Assembly: GCA_016110215.1 (NCBI GenBank)
Contig: JADWQD010000004.1
Span: 62,001 to 126,000 of the forward strand
Length of the DNA: 64,000 nt
Origin: Capronia americana
Lineage: Eukaryota > Ascomycota > Eurotiomycetes > Chaetothyriales > Herpotrichiellaceae
Direction: 5' to 3'
Of this stretch, positions 23,486 to 34,389 are shown piece after piece. Below the pieces are notes generated by a model. That model saw only the letters and a list, made by a program, of their open reading frames with translations. It was not told the origin of the DNA and did not search any database. A program made the translations under genes and the position numbers. Position 1 is the first letter of the stretch. The number at the start of each line of letters is the position of its first letter.

Positions 23486-24490
23486 ATGACCAAGCCCACG
23501 CTTCCATCCTCCCTCATCAACACCCTCACCTCGCACACCGGCCCCATCAACGCCCTCACCTTCTCCTCCCTCGGCGGCACCTACATCCTCACGGGCAGTT
23601 CCGACCGACAAGTCCACCTCTCGCGAACGGAACCCTCTACCTCCAACCCTGCTGCCCTACAACCTTCCAGACCGATCCAGAAATACGCAGCGCATGGATA
23701 CCCGATTCTGGACATTGCAGTCTCGGCTGATAACCAAACCTTTGCAAGTGTCGGGGGCGATCGGAGTGTCTTCCTGTGGGATGTCCAGAACAACGAGGGC
23801 ACGAGTAGGAGATTCGGGAGTAATACATCCCAAGGCCACACCAGTCGCATCACCTGCGTCGCGTTTGCGGGAGAGGGGGATTCCGTGCTGGTGAGTGGGA
23901 GTGACGACACGAGCGTGCGCATGTGGGATGTCAAGTCCCGGGACGTGCGACCGTTGATGGTCCTCGAAGAGGCGAAAGATGGCGTCTCCGCTTTGGTGGT
24001 CCCGGATGCTGGGTACGAAGTTATCGCCGGTAGCATTGATGGACGGGTCCGAGCCTACGATATCCGGACGGGAAAGGTCACGGTGGACGTGATGCCCGGG
24101 GCTGTCACGAGCTTGGAGACCAGTAGGGATGGAAAGACTTTGCTGGTGGGATGTCTTGACGGACGGATAAGAATGATGGACCGCGGCGATGGGACTTGCT
24201 TGAGGGCGTTTCCGCCCGAAGGCGAGGCCGGATACAGGAACGATAGTCTGAGGCTGAAGAGTTGTTTTGGCAGGAATGGCGGCCTGGTGCTCAGTGGGAG
24301 CGAGAGTGATGGGGACGTCAGGGCGTGGGATGTGCTGAGTGGAAACAAAATCGGAAGCGTGCAACTCAGTCCAACCGGCAAGGTCATCAGCGTGGTCAAA
24401 TGGCGAGAAGGAAGCCAGGCGCAAGGAAGACAGAGTCTCTGGGCTGGAGGCGGTGCCGACGGCATCGTCAAGATATATGCAGACGGGTGA
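23486..24490 (+). CDS. WD40 repeat protein, MORG1/WDR83-like
   Basis: A single exon encodes 334 residues that form one seven-bladed WD40 propeller. Repeats can be followed from LTSHTGPINALTF, through AAHGYPILDIAVSADNQTFASVGGD with VFLWDV, SQGHTSRITCVAF with VRMWDV, and so on to GGGADGIVKIY. Order and length match MORG1/WDR83, a scaffold linked to MAP kinase signalling and to the spliceosome. Catalytic activity is not expected. The assignment within the WD40 superfamily rests on overall length and blade order, so a different small propeller protein remains possible. Confidence 0.82.
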   Translation: MTKPTLPSSLINTLTSHTGPINALTFSSLGGTYILTGSSDRQVHLSRTEPSTSNPAALQPSRPIQKYAAHGYPILDIAVSADNQTFASVGGDRSVFLWDVQNNEGTSRRFGSNTSQGHTSRITCVAFAGEGDSVLVSGSDDTSVRMWDVKSRDVRPLMVLEEAKDGVSALVVPDAGYEVIAGSIDGRVRAYDIRTGKVTVDVMPGAVTSLETSRDGKTLLVGCLDGRIRMMDRGDGTCLRAFPPEGEAGYRNDSLRLKSCFGRNGGLVLSGSESDGDVRAWDVLSGNKIGSVQLSPTGKVISVVKWREGSQAQGRQSLWAGGGADGIVKIYADG

Positions 24491-24634
24491 AAACGAACAA
24501 GTCAAGTCGTTTTCCTCATGTTAAAAGGGCCTGAAGAGGGAACCCAACTTTTAAAACCCGGCCGTGTCATGCATGATTTTTTTCGTCTCCGCCCCAAAAA
24601 ACAATAAATGCAATGTTGACCCGTTCTTGCAGAA

Positions 24635-26073
24635 TCATGCCTCCTCTGCATCGGCGACTCGCTTCATTCCGTATTCCAACGCCTCGAGCGCCTTCTCCAG
24701 CTGGCTTGCTCGCACAATGACCGTGCCTGCCCTGGCCGTGCTCAAGAACGAAATCTCGATCGGATCCCCCGCGCCCGTTGATAGGGGGCTCAAATTCAGC
24801 TCTTTGGAATCCGTGTTCCCTTGCGCAAGCCGGCCCGCCACTCCGCAGACAATGCCGGTCGCCTCGAGAGGGAGCTCGCGCAGATCAAGCGTTATGGGGA
24901 TCAACGCATCGTCTGTCGACTTGGCACCTAACAAAGACCCGCCCAGCCGGTCAAGGAGCCGATGCTCGAGAAGCACGGATATCGGCTCGCCGGAGGTAAT
25001 GGTGACAGACAGAAACTTTGCGCCGAAATCCAGTTCTGATGATGTGGTGGTGGGCAATCCAAACCCGACGATCGACTTCGCGGCCGCGTCGTCACTCCCC
25101 GGCGGCGCTGCCGTGGCGAGCAGAACTTGATGAAGGTCGTTCTTTAGTCGTTCCTCGGTCGCTTGGTTGTACTCGCGACTTCCAGCACAGTTTGCCAGCA
25201 GGATATTGCTGTCGACCGACGGAGTCACGTTATTGCGCTTCAGCTTGGTGAAGGTTCGGATCTGCAGTTCAGGGATGTCCTTCGCTGGCGGCGTGGTAGG
25301 GACCGAGCTCTCGTGGAAGCCCGGAGACGTAGAAGGGTTATGTGGTAGCGTCGGGGACGATGGCGAAAGCTGTGACACGAATGCATCGACAGTCTTGGAG
25401 AAGACGAAGCCCCTTTGCCGAAGCGCTTTCGTGACCGTCCTCTGTGATCGAAACGGCACGAGAATGTAATCGGAGAAATAGGTCGTGATGAAGAAAATGC
25501 TTCTGTTCCCATCCGGGTTAGAGGGTCGTCATCCAAGGAAAAAAATTGAAGTGCAAGACTTACATTCCAGCCATCGCCAGCGGAGAAGTGAGCTCCAAGA
25601 CTCTCTGACCGGCATCGAGCCCTTGGCCGTCCACTTGGATCACGATATAGTCTTCGGCACTGATTTGAATCTCCGTCTTGGTCTTGCCCTTTCTGCTCGC
25701 GTACAGACTGTTCAGGAGATCCGCGAGGGGCCGAACATAGCGGTCCGCGAGATATCTCGAGCAAATGATGGAACACTCGACAGGAGTGATTGAAAGGTTG
25801 AGGAAGTCGTGTCGATTTGTCCACGAGATTTTCGCGGCGTCCTCGTCGTGATCTTCGCCGAACAGCAGGCGCAGAATCGGCTGCAAACAGAGTGCATACA
25901 GCTCGATGGGGATGTGGATCAGAGCGAGGCGAGGTTCCTACCCGGCGAAGACTGTGTTAGCACGGTTGGTGTCTCAATCCAGCCCTCTCTTTCGTCAGTT
26001 AGGCGCTTTGTGTCCATGCAAAACTCACCAGGAACGATATCTGGGCCGAAATGAGATTCATCGAGTCGGTCAT
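24635..26073 (-). CDS. CASTOR-like ACT-domain protein
   Basis: Three exons on the minus strand (26073-26029, 25937-25564, 25502-24635) give 428 residues with introns of 91 and 61 bp. The first exon encodes MTDSMNLISAQISFL. Key segments are NRHDFLNLSITPVECSIICS, EDYIVIQVDGQGLDAGQRVL, and ELTSPLAMAGISIFFITTYF followed by SDYILVPFRSQ. These match the ACT domains of fungal relatives of animal CASTOR/GATSL proteins, which bind arginine and signal to TORC1. A second ACT-like half lies near the C-terminus (GTVIVRASQLEKALEAL). The sensing role in fungi is inferred from family resemblance. It is tail-to-tail with the WD40 gene. Confidence 0.85.
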
Positions 26074-27610
26074 GTCGCCGTCGTGATCATAGGCTAGTGG
26101 CACACGTCTCACGGTTATTCTACTACCCGCGGGGTCTCTTCGCCCTGTCACCTCACAAGTCTAGAGTCCTCCTAACCGGCTCACAAAGGTGAAGTCGCCC
26201 GTCCTCGGGTCAGATTCCGGAGGTGATCGAGAGCACGGCTTCACTTGACAATTGACGGTGGTCTGTAGAAAGTCAAGATCGCGGTCCTCATTGTGGCCGT
26301 ATGGCTATTCTAGAGCAACTGACTGGACCCAAAGAAATTTGGATGAAAGAGAACAGCAAAGGGGAAAACGAGATCAGGTTAATGACTGGAAGCCAGCAGG
26401 AACGCGTGAGCGTGGGTCGGACCGCTGCATAAACGTGATTGGCAAGTCCATGATTGAGAACCTAATGACGCTTAATGCGATAAGGAACGTGGGAACAATC
26501 ACATCTGACGGAGGAATTCGGCGGGAGAACATCATGGCATTTCTGCGCCCGCTGATTGTCGAGTTCCACAGCATCTGCGGCATCAGACTGTGCTGGCATA
26601 TGTCCTAGACAAGCAAGAAGACGGCTAATCCGAGAGTTTTGTCAGGCCCGCAGACTACGCATTTCGCGGAAATGAGAATTCCCTCGCGCCTATCGACGCT
26701 CAAGTTATGTGCGATGCCGTGAAAGCACCACCTGTGAAGACGTCGCTAAGCTATGAGCAGTTCCCGACGTGGGTTGACAATGTGGGGAACCCGGCATTCG
26801 ATCATTCGACTTGAAGGAGCAGCACGGCGAACGTGTCTGACGCTCGATAGCGTGGGGGAGCACCAGGGAACCCAGCTGTTGAGCAGATCTGACGTGAGTA
26901 AGGTATGGCGTGGAGAAAATCAGGAACGCCGCAGGGTCGTCAAATCAGCATCGGACAGGAGGAGGGGTCGACGAGCGGGCATGTGGCCAGGGTCGAAGCG
27001 TTCGGGGCGAGTGTGAACCCTCGACGAACATGGACGCCCTTCGGAAAACCTAGCGGGGCAGTGCGCAAGTGCGAACACGGGGAGGCCGGCGACGACCTCA
27101 GGCCAATCACGGCTCCCATGACGTGCATTTTATGTTGCGCAAGCGTCGATTCGCACGAGCATCAGCAGTGAGTGGGGCGGAAGCTGAAGCGAGTGCGCTG
27201 TTTATTCAGTAATCTGGATGCTGCTGCGTCGAAAACGCGGTCCTCGTCTCTATCTGACATGGCCTCTCTCTCATGGCCGACGGTGTTGCGATGTCGGATC
27301 TTTGCGTCTTCGCGAGCATGTGATGGTTGCTGGGATAGTGTGGGGACCGGCGTCGTGCGCGAACTGCGGGGGCCTTGCCTCCGTGCGCAAACGGGTGCCA
27401 GGATTGCTAGCCTCGTCGAACGTCCAATCGCCCGAGGCTCCATCTGCCAGCAAGCATTCAACTGGAGCGATAACACTGTCACATCTGTGTGACTGAAAAC
27501 CCTTACTCACCATCAACCACCTTCAGCTCGATGCCACCACCATGTGCATATCAGTCGTCTGAAACTGCGTGATTTTTGCTGGCCATACAAATGCTTCGTC
27601 GCTGAGGAGT
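26074..27610. other. Intergenic, no gene seen
   Basis: These 1.5 kb lie between the start of the ACT-domain gene and the 3' end of XRN1. Short overlapping frames are present on both strands, but none has a recognisable motif. Confidence 0.4.
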
Positions 27611-30600
27611 TCAAATTTGTGAAGCTCCCCGCGGCGTTGCACCTCTTCCTCCTCTAGATGCACCACCTCGTCCTCGTCCGCGACCTCGTGGGGTGGAAGG
27701 TTGATCCAAGATAGCCGGTGGAGGGACGTGGTTTTGCGCCTTGGGCCGAAAGCTGGGGTTGTGTTGCATGACACCAGCTTGAGGGTCGCCACGATCGACA
27801 ACTGTATAGCCAGCGCGACTGACGTGTCCCATGCCTCCACGTCCGCCGCGAGCATACTGGCCGTTTGTTGCATTGCCACGGTTGCCATTGGCAGGTGAAC
27901 CGTTTCGAATAGGCATCGCTGTGCCGTTCATGTTGCCACGACCGCGGGGTTGTCCTGATACAGCTCCTCGCCATGATCCTCTCAAGGCTGGTGGTGCCTG
28001 AGCCGGACGTAGTTGACCTTGACCATTGATTCCAGGCGGCCCATAGCCCGGAACGGTCAGCGGATTTGCGGCGCCGTTTGTCCGCCGATTCGCGCTCGCT
28101 TGAGACGATGCAACGACTTGACGGTTGCTAAGATTCAAGACCGACCATGTTGGAACAGTTGAGCCTCTGAACGGTGAGCATCTGTCGCCCAAGGATGTTC
28201 CACTCATGAAAGAGACATCGAAAACGACGTCAAGCCAGGTCTCTCTTGTTGTCAGGGTGAGGCCCACGATGGTTCCTTTGGAAGCGATCGGCACTTTCCC
28301 CGAATCAGCCACGTAGATAACACGGTCTCCGAGAGAAAATTTCTGGTTCCCAAGACGCCATTGTGCATCTGATGGCTTCAGGAGGCCGTTTCGGGGGACA
28401 CCGCCAAGCGTCTTGTTCTCCGGCGGCGGTTCAGTGCGCAGAGCCTCATCGGCCGCTAGTTCAATAAGCTTCACGACCTCCGAATCGAGTTGTTCTGCTT
28501 CCAGTGGCACTCTCTCAAAGCTCTTTGACTCGATCTCTTTGAGCCACGCTTGGATTTCCTTGATCTTGGCCTTGGCTTCCTCGGGGTTGCTGCCTGGAAA
28601 ATACGCAGTAGCCGGCAACATATCGCCCTGAGGGTTGCTGTGGATGCCGGCAATAAACTGTGGGAACTTGATCATGTACTGCTGAATCAATTGGATCGCT
28701 GCTTGGCTGAATTCCCAACCGCTGCTCCCCTTGCGCGAGTAGCCCAAGACCTTGAGCTTTTTCGCCTCGAACTTGAGGTTGAGACCGAGATTGACTCTCT
28801 GATCATCGACGCGAACGGAGAAGGACGAGGTGATCTTCGCCAAAGCCAACGCGTTCAGGCTCAAGCTCTGCGCGACTTGGTATGACGGCACATATGGTGA
28901 CAATCGTTCGGCTTGTCGAGCAATGTCGCGTCCGAATTCGACTTGGCGACCTTTCGCGAATGCAACCAAGCATTTCGCCTTTCCGTTTTCATGGCCAATG
29001 ACACTCAGGGGCCGCCCGTAGGCGTAGTCACCTAAGAAGAAAGCGTTGGTCCCTTCAGGGAACTCTACCTCGATCGGCACGGCGGCTTGTTCGATGAACC
29101 GAACGTCCTCGCTAATCACGTTCTCGACAACAACTTGTGTCGCGTGGATCGTTTCCAGGCCCGGCATCTCTGCAAACTCCTTGATAGTCGACCCGTCATC
29201 CAGTTTCTTAAGGCCCTTGAGCATTTCCACCTGAACAAGGGACTCGACGTCACCAATCAACATCCCAAGTCTTTTGCTGTAGTATTTCTCGATTCGTTCT
29301 GCCTTCCTGTGGAAGTCATCGATTTCCTTTCCAGAATGTTCAATAGCCTTGACTTGATGGGGAACATTTTCCGCAGTCGTAATCGGAACGTAGTCGAAAA
29401 GCTCATCGGAGACCTTCACCACTTTCGCTTCTTGCAAGAATGGGTAGCCAACATGTACACGCTTGTTAAGCAGCACTTTGGCAAACTCGACTTTGGCTCG
29501 CGTCTCGGTGTCTGACACTGTGACCACCATGCTCTCATTGCGGCTATCTTGCTGGAAGACACTGACGCCGTGGAAGCCCAAAGAAGCAGTGAAAGGTAGG
29601 GTCTTCAAACTCGGAAAGCCAGCCAAAGCTGCGACACCAAGCTTGACGCCCTCGACTAGACCAACATACGGCTCCAGTCCGTCCATGGTTGGCAGTTCGA
29701 ATTCGTTCTGGATGCAGTGACAGTGCGGCAGGTCAGGGAAGATACCGGCCAGCGAGGTGGGGTAGGTGTAATCTACCTCTGGGGAGTAGACAAATTTCAG
29801 ACTGACGCCAAAATCGTTTCGCAAGCGTTCTTCTTCCGAGAGTAAAGCGTCTTTTGGCGCCATAGCACTGAGCAAGCGATGTTCTTCGATGAACGGAATT
29901 TTGACAACAGCCTCCCATTCCTGTTTCTTGCCGTTCATGTCAAGTTCAAAATCACGCGGATAGAAGTCGATAATAGGCGAATCCTTCGACGTCATCAGAT
30001 CATGGTAGACTGTCGGAACAATCTTCTTGCTTCGGTCTGGAAGCACCCCCATGAGTTGCTGGAACGGTCGGAATGGCTGGCCAAGCTGGAAATTCATATC
30101 AGCGCCAAGACCCTTCTTGACATCGGAGATCATAGGCGAGTAATGATACTGATAGAACCAGGGCCAAGACGCAACCCCGCGATAATAGTAGTAAAGAACC
30201 CATTGCAGACCCTGCACGTAGTTCTCAGTTAGATGTCTCAAGCCTTCCTCGTTCTCAAGGCCCCAGCCAAACTTTTCTTTGTAGTATGTGTCCTTCCATT
30301 CACGGAATTTTTGGTCGTACTTCTGCTCCATGTCCTGTTGAGCCTGCTCATTGGTAGCCTGTTCAACTTTTGCATTTTCGTATCGTTTGAGGACACGCAT
30401 AATTGCTAGCTGGGATTCCTCATCCTCATCTTCCTCCGAGTCTTCGGCGTGTGGCGTAGGCGGGAACTCGAGCTGAATAAAGCGGTCGCCTTCTTCATTT
30501 TCCTTGGTGGACCATTGCAGGTTCAGGTCAGTCGCCAGCTGCTGCACAAACTTCCGATCTCTGGCGGGGAGTGTGGATGGAAGATTAAAGGGCTGTCTGG

Positions 30601-31828
30601 TGGCAGGGTCTTTGCTGACAGGTGAAATGAAGAACTTCTTGACATCCTTGAAGATCGTCTTCTGCTCCGGAGAAATTCTGAATGGCCCACGCGACGCTGT
30701 CAGTGGCTTGTCCACAGCTTGAGCATTGCGTTTTGCGTTGATCCATTTAGAATCGGCATATTCCGCTTCAAAGAAGCGATACTCCACTTCAGACAACTCA
30801 TCGAGGAGTACCTCCATTCTTTGCAGATTGATGACGCCGTGCTCGTTGATGTACCCGCCCAATGTAGGAAGAATCTGCTTGTACTTCTGGAACATAAGCG
30901 CCAGTGCACCTTCGTTGATGTGCAAGTTGGGAAGATTCGGCAGGAAATCGTTTCCGACGAAGAAAGCCATGAGAATAAAGTCGTCAATAATCCGTTCCAT
31001 ATCGTACTCAAAATCGAGGGCACCTTCCTGCTGGAGATCTTGAAATTCCAGTTCAAGATATTCCCGTACAATGCAGAGATGCATCAGATAGAAGTTTTGG
31101 TGTTCTAGTTCTTTCGATTTCTTCTGTGATTGCCTACCAAAGGTGACTTCTTCTCGGAGCAAGCAGAAATGAGGGTCATGGCTGAGGAGACCCAACATGA
31201 TCAGGTCTGCATCAAGACCGTACAGGCAGTGACGGACGTTAGGATCATAACCGGGCTGCGCCTTGGCTTGGCGGATGTATTCCATGATTTTGTGTTCGCC
31301 TTCACCTGGCACTTCGTGACCGGATAGAACAACCTCAACACCTTGCCAATCCACATCTTCGGAAACCTTCTTGCTGATGAAATATTTGAGTTGTTTGGTG
31401 AGCTTCGCCATGAACTCGGTACCAGGAGTGATACAGTTGCTGTCAAAGGGTTCTTCCTTTGGGAGCTCTAAGCCCTCCTTGATTGCCTTGTCTCTGGCCT
31501 TTTCCGCATCAAGGGCTGTTCGGAAGCGGCGAGAGCGCTGTTGGTTCATCTTGGCGCGCGGTGCGACACCGTCGATCGCCATGAAGAACAGCTTCTTCGG
31601 TTTGATTTTGCCGAAAAGGTGCTCAATGTAGTTGAAAATAGCAATGAACATTTTATCCTCGGTCATCCGGAACGAAGGAGAGTCCGAGTCTTTGTGGGTA
31701 CAGTTGTGGATGATGCCGTTCATGTCGAGGTAGAGACAGTCGAACTCGGGAATGCGGTTTTCGGCAATGAGCTGCGAGATGGCCGGATACCGCTCGCTCA
31801 TCCATCTGAAGAATTTGGGGACACCCAT
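27611..31828 (-). CDS. xrn1: 5'-3' exoribonuclease 1 (XRN1)
   Basis: A single exon of 1405 residues, the usual length, encodes the main cytoplasmic 5'-3' mRNA exonuclease, which degrades decapped 5'-monophosphate RNA. The start MGVPKFFRWMSERYP is family-typical. Catalytic-region motifs in order are YLDMNGIIHNCTH, DGVAPRAKMNQQRSRRFR, GEGEHKIMEYIR, GLDADLIMLGL and GNDFLPNLPNLHI. YYYRGVASWPWFYQYHYSP marks the end of the second conserved region. PAZ/Tudor-like and SH3-like regions should follow, and the tail is RG/RGG rich (GRGRGRGGASRGGRG), suggesting RNA or granule contacts. It is divergent from hat2. Confidence 0.97.
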   Translation of the reverse strand: MGVPKFFRWMSERYPAISQLIAENRIPEFDCLYLDMNGIIHNCTHKDSDSPSFRMTEDKMFIAIFNYIEHLFGKIKPKKLFFMAIDGVAPRAKMNQQRSRRFRTALDAEKARDKAIKEGLELPKEEPFDSNCITPGTEFMAKLTKQLKYFISKKVSEDVDWQGVEVVLSGHEVPGEGEHKIMEYIRQAKAQPGYDPNVRHCLYGLDADLIMLGLLSHDPHFCLLREEVTFGRQSQKKSKELEHQNFYLMHLCIVREYLELEFQDLQQEGALDFEYDMERIIDDFILMAFFVGNDFLPNLPNLHINEGALALMFQKYKQILPTLGGYINEHGVINLQRMEVLLDELSEVEYRFFEAEYADSKWINAKRNAQAVDKPLTASRGPFRISPEQKTIFKDVKKFFISPVSKDPATRQPFNLPSTLPARDRKFVQQLATDLNLQWSTKENEEGDRFIQLEFPPTPHAEDSEEDEDEESQLAIMRVLKRYENAKVEQATNEQAQQDMEQKYDQKFREWKDTYYKEKFGWGLENEEGLRHLTENYVQGLQWVLYYYYRGVASWPWFYQYHYSPMISDVKKGLGADMNFQLGQPFRPFQQLMGVLPDRSKKIVPTVYHDLMTSKDSPIIDFYPRDFELDMNGKKQEWEAVVKIPFIEEHRLLSAMAPKDALLSEEERLRNDFGVSLKFVYSPEVDYTYPTSLAGIFPDLPHCHCIQNEFELPTMDGLEPYVGLVEGVKLGVAALAGFPSLKTLPFTASLGFHGVSVFQQDSRNESMVVTVSDTETRAKVEFAKVLLNKRVHVGYPFLQEAKVVKVSDELFDYVPITTAENVPHQVKAIEHSGKEIDDFHRKAERIEKYYSKRLGMLIGDVESLVQVEMLKGLKKLDDGSTIKEFAEMPGLETIHATQVVVENVISEDVRFIEQAAVPIEVEFPEGTNAFFLGDYAYGRPLSVIGHENGKAKCLVAFAKGRQVEFGRDIARQAERLSPYVPSYQVAQSLSLNALALAKITSSFSVRVDDQRVNLGLNLKFEAKKLKVLGYSRKGSSGWEFSQAAIQLIQQYMIKFPQFIAGIHSNPQGDMLPATAYFPGSNPEEAKAKIKEIQAWLKEIESKSFERVPLEAEQLDSEVVKLIELAADEALRTEPPPENKTLGGVPRNGLLKPSDAQWRLGNQKFSLGDRVIYVADSGKVPIASKGTIVGLTLTTRETWLDVVFDVSFMSGTSLGDRCSPFRGSTVPTWSVLNLSNRQVVASSQASANRRTNGAANPLTVPGYGPPGINGQGQLRPAQAPPALRGSWRGAVSGQPRGRGNMNGTAMPIRNGSPANGNRGNATNGQYARGGRGGMGHVSRAGYTVVDRGDPQAGVMQHNPSFRPKAQNHVPPPAILDQPSTPRGRGRGRGGASRGGRGATPRGASQI

Positions 31829-32287
31829 GGTGGCGGTGGGCGCAGAACTTCACGAGAGACGTTGTGACGGTCAAGAGAAAGCGAATCCTTAAGCTGCGGT
31901 TCCTGAATTCCTCATGCAGGATGCGCAGGCCCCAGACGCGCAGGGAAGAATAAAGAATATCCTGCCTAGATATCGGTGACAGAGAGTAGCTAATTGTTTG
32001 TCGGTTCGATGATGAGTCGTCGACGGCGAAAGGTAGATCTGGGGAATTCAGGCTCGGCAGCTTTTCCTCTTTTGGACGTCATCAGTGTCAGCGCACTTCA
32101 CCGTATCCCTTAACGCGACCGCGCCGCGTTCTATTCGAGATTCAATATGAACTCACACTGAGGGCGCAAAAGCATTGATGAACCGTTCAACAACATCAAG
32201 CACACCTTGACTATTCATACTGTCACGCTCGTCGCCTCTTGACTCCTTGCTCCTTAATACCTTCTTCTGCGCCTCTTTTTCATTACA
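31829..32287. promoter_or_regulatory. Divergent promoter, xrn1 / hat2
   Basis: These 459 bases separate the start codons of the head-to-head xrn1 and hat2 genes. Pyrimidine-rich stretches lie just before the hat2 ATG. No distinct TATA box was seen. Confidence 0.45.
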
Positions 32288-33706
32288 ATGGCAGACGAGG
32301 ATGAGAACAGTAAGGCGCATTTGCATTCCAGCCTTCACTCACTAACCACAATGTCAACCCACAGTGAGCGAACAGGAGCTCAACCAGGAAGATGCCGAAG
32401 CTGAGCAAAAAATCATCAATGAAGAATACAAGACATGGAAGAAAAATGCGCCCTTTCTTTATGACATGATCCTCAGCACCGCCTTAGACTGGCCCACGTT
32501 GACCACCCAGTGGTTCCCAGACATCACAGAGTCAGTCACACTCGGCCCTGTCCGGCTGGCTCATTGCTAACAGTTTCCAGCGCGCCTGACGCAAATTACT
32601 CCAAACACCGACTGCTGATTGGCACACATACCGCTGAAGGGCAACCAAACTACCTCGAGATCGCCGACGTCCAGTTACCCAAACCCAAGAAGCCAGACGT
32701 CAAGGACTACAATGAAGAGACAGGAGAGATTGGCGGTTATGGCGGCGGTCCGTCAGGCAAGAATCAGTTCGAAGTCAAGTTCACCATTACTCAAAAGATC
32801 GACCATCCTGGCGAGGTCAACAAAGCTCGATATCAACCCCAAAATCCCAACATTATTGCGACCATGGTCACAGATGGACGGATCCTGATCTGGGACAAGA
32901 CGAAATTTTCTTCTCTACCCACGGGAACGCCTAAGCCAACACTGGAACTCGGTGGCCATACAAAAGAAGGCTATGGACTGAGCTGGGATCCTCATCAGAG
33001 TGGCCGGTTGGCAACAGCCAGCGAAGATCATACGGTGCGGCTGTGGGACATTTCACAAGCCTCGAAATCGAATAAACTGGTCAATGAGTCGCGGCGTTAC
33101 ACCCACCATGTCGGAATCGTCAACGACGTCCAATTCCACCCCATTGTGCCACACCTCCTGGGAACCGTCTCAGACGACCTGACGATGCAGCTTCTGGATC
33201 TGAGGCAGCCTGACACCACGAGAGTCGCAGCCAAGGCCGAGAACCAGCATCGCGACGCGATCAACGCTATCGCATTCAACGGTGCAGTGGAGTCAGTGGT
33301 GGCAACAGGAAGTGCAGACAAGACCATTGCCATCTGGGACCTACGGAACCTCAAGGACAAACTGCACGTACTAGAGGGGCACAATGACAGCGTGACGACT
33401 CTAGAGTGGCATCCCTTCGAGGAATCGGTGCTCGCATCCAGCAGCTATGATCGAAGGATCATGTTTTGGGATCTTGAAAAGGTCGGAGAGGAGCAAGCGC
33501 CGGAAGACAGTGAAGACGGTCCTCCTGAGTTGCTGTTCATGCACGGAGGACATACAAACCGCATCAGCGACTTCGCTTGGAACAAGAACAGCCCTTGGGT
33601 GGTGTGCAGTGCCGCAGATGACAACCTGATTCAGGTGTGGAAAGTCGCTGAGGCCATTGTGGGCCCTGACGATGAGGATGTACCCATGAATGAGCTCGAA
33701 GGCTAG
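32288..33706 (+). CDS. hat2: Histone-binding WD40 protein, HAT-B subunit 2 (Hat2/RbAp48 family)
   Basis: Three exons (32288-32309, 32365-32530, 32581-33706) give 437 residues. The N-terminal helix (AEQKIINEEYKTWKKNAPFL) and YDMILSTALDWPTLTTQWFPD are hallmarks of the RbAp46/48-Msi1-Hat2 family and bind histone H4. Seven WD40 blades follow, with signatures such as LGGHTKEGYGLSWDP, HHVGIVNDVQFHP, ATGSADKTIAIWDLRNL, HVLEGHNDSVTTLEWHPFEE and VCSAADDNLIQVWKVAE. It should act with Hat1 in acetylation of new histone H4 and possibly in other chromatin complexes. The call Hat2 rather than a CAF-1 or PRC2 subunit rests on general resemblance. Confidence 0.93.
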
Positions 33707-34389
33707 AGACCTTCGACTCCGATGTCTCTCGTCTCCAGAGGGCCCCGTTTCCCCCCTGACGAGCAAGGGTGGATCTGGCAGGACATCTAGAATATGTTCG
33801 AGTAGTTATCTGGGTGACCTTGCCGATAGGTCAAGGACATCGAGATGTGTGCATGCAAAAGAACAGCGTTTGATGACTTCACTCTTGGTTGTCTGGTAGG
33901 CAGTACAGTCTCTTGCCGTAATGCTACAGCCTTTTGACGATGCAATCGTTGGGTCATTGGGAACGACGACGATGCGACGGTGGCTAAGCAGCGCAGGCTT
34001 GTCTCGCCTAGGCTAGCTCGTGAGGCGCCCGTTAAGGCTGAGCCTCTATCTCAATTATCTCACTGGCTGTCTTTTGCGTTCTCCATGCCTCCCTGCCACA
34101 ACACGTCGTCATCATCAATCGCAGTCACACTGTGCTGGTATCTGTGATTTGGCGAACCGTATGATTGAGCGGAGAGTCCCGCTGGCGCTGTTGATTCAAA
34201 ATTCAGCTTGCCCTAAGGCGGCCCGGGGGGAACAGCGCATTCCTACATTTCAGGCATCAGCCATTTCAGGCCCTCGGTGGTGGGCGATGCAATCTGTAAC
34301 GCTACTGTACCCGTGGCTTTACGATAACTAGCCCGACGACGCCACCCAGATTTCGGACCGTCTTTAATGCCTTCTGCATTTTATTAGGC
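33707..34389. other. Intergenic, no gene seen
   Basis: These 680 bases form the 3' flank of hat2 and the upstream region of a Zn2Cys6 gene. No repeat or RNA gene is evident. Confidence 0.4.

Noticed and set aside
27172..27496. Plus-strand open frames downstream of the XRN1 gene
   Set aside because: Several frames are open together in GC-rich sequence, none has a domain, and no intron joins them to anything.
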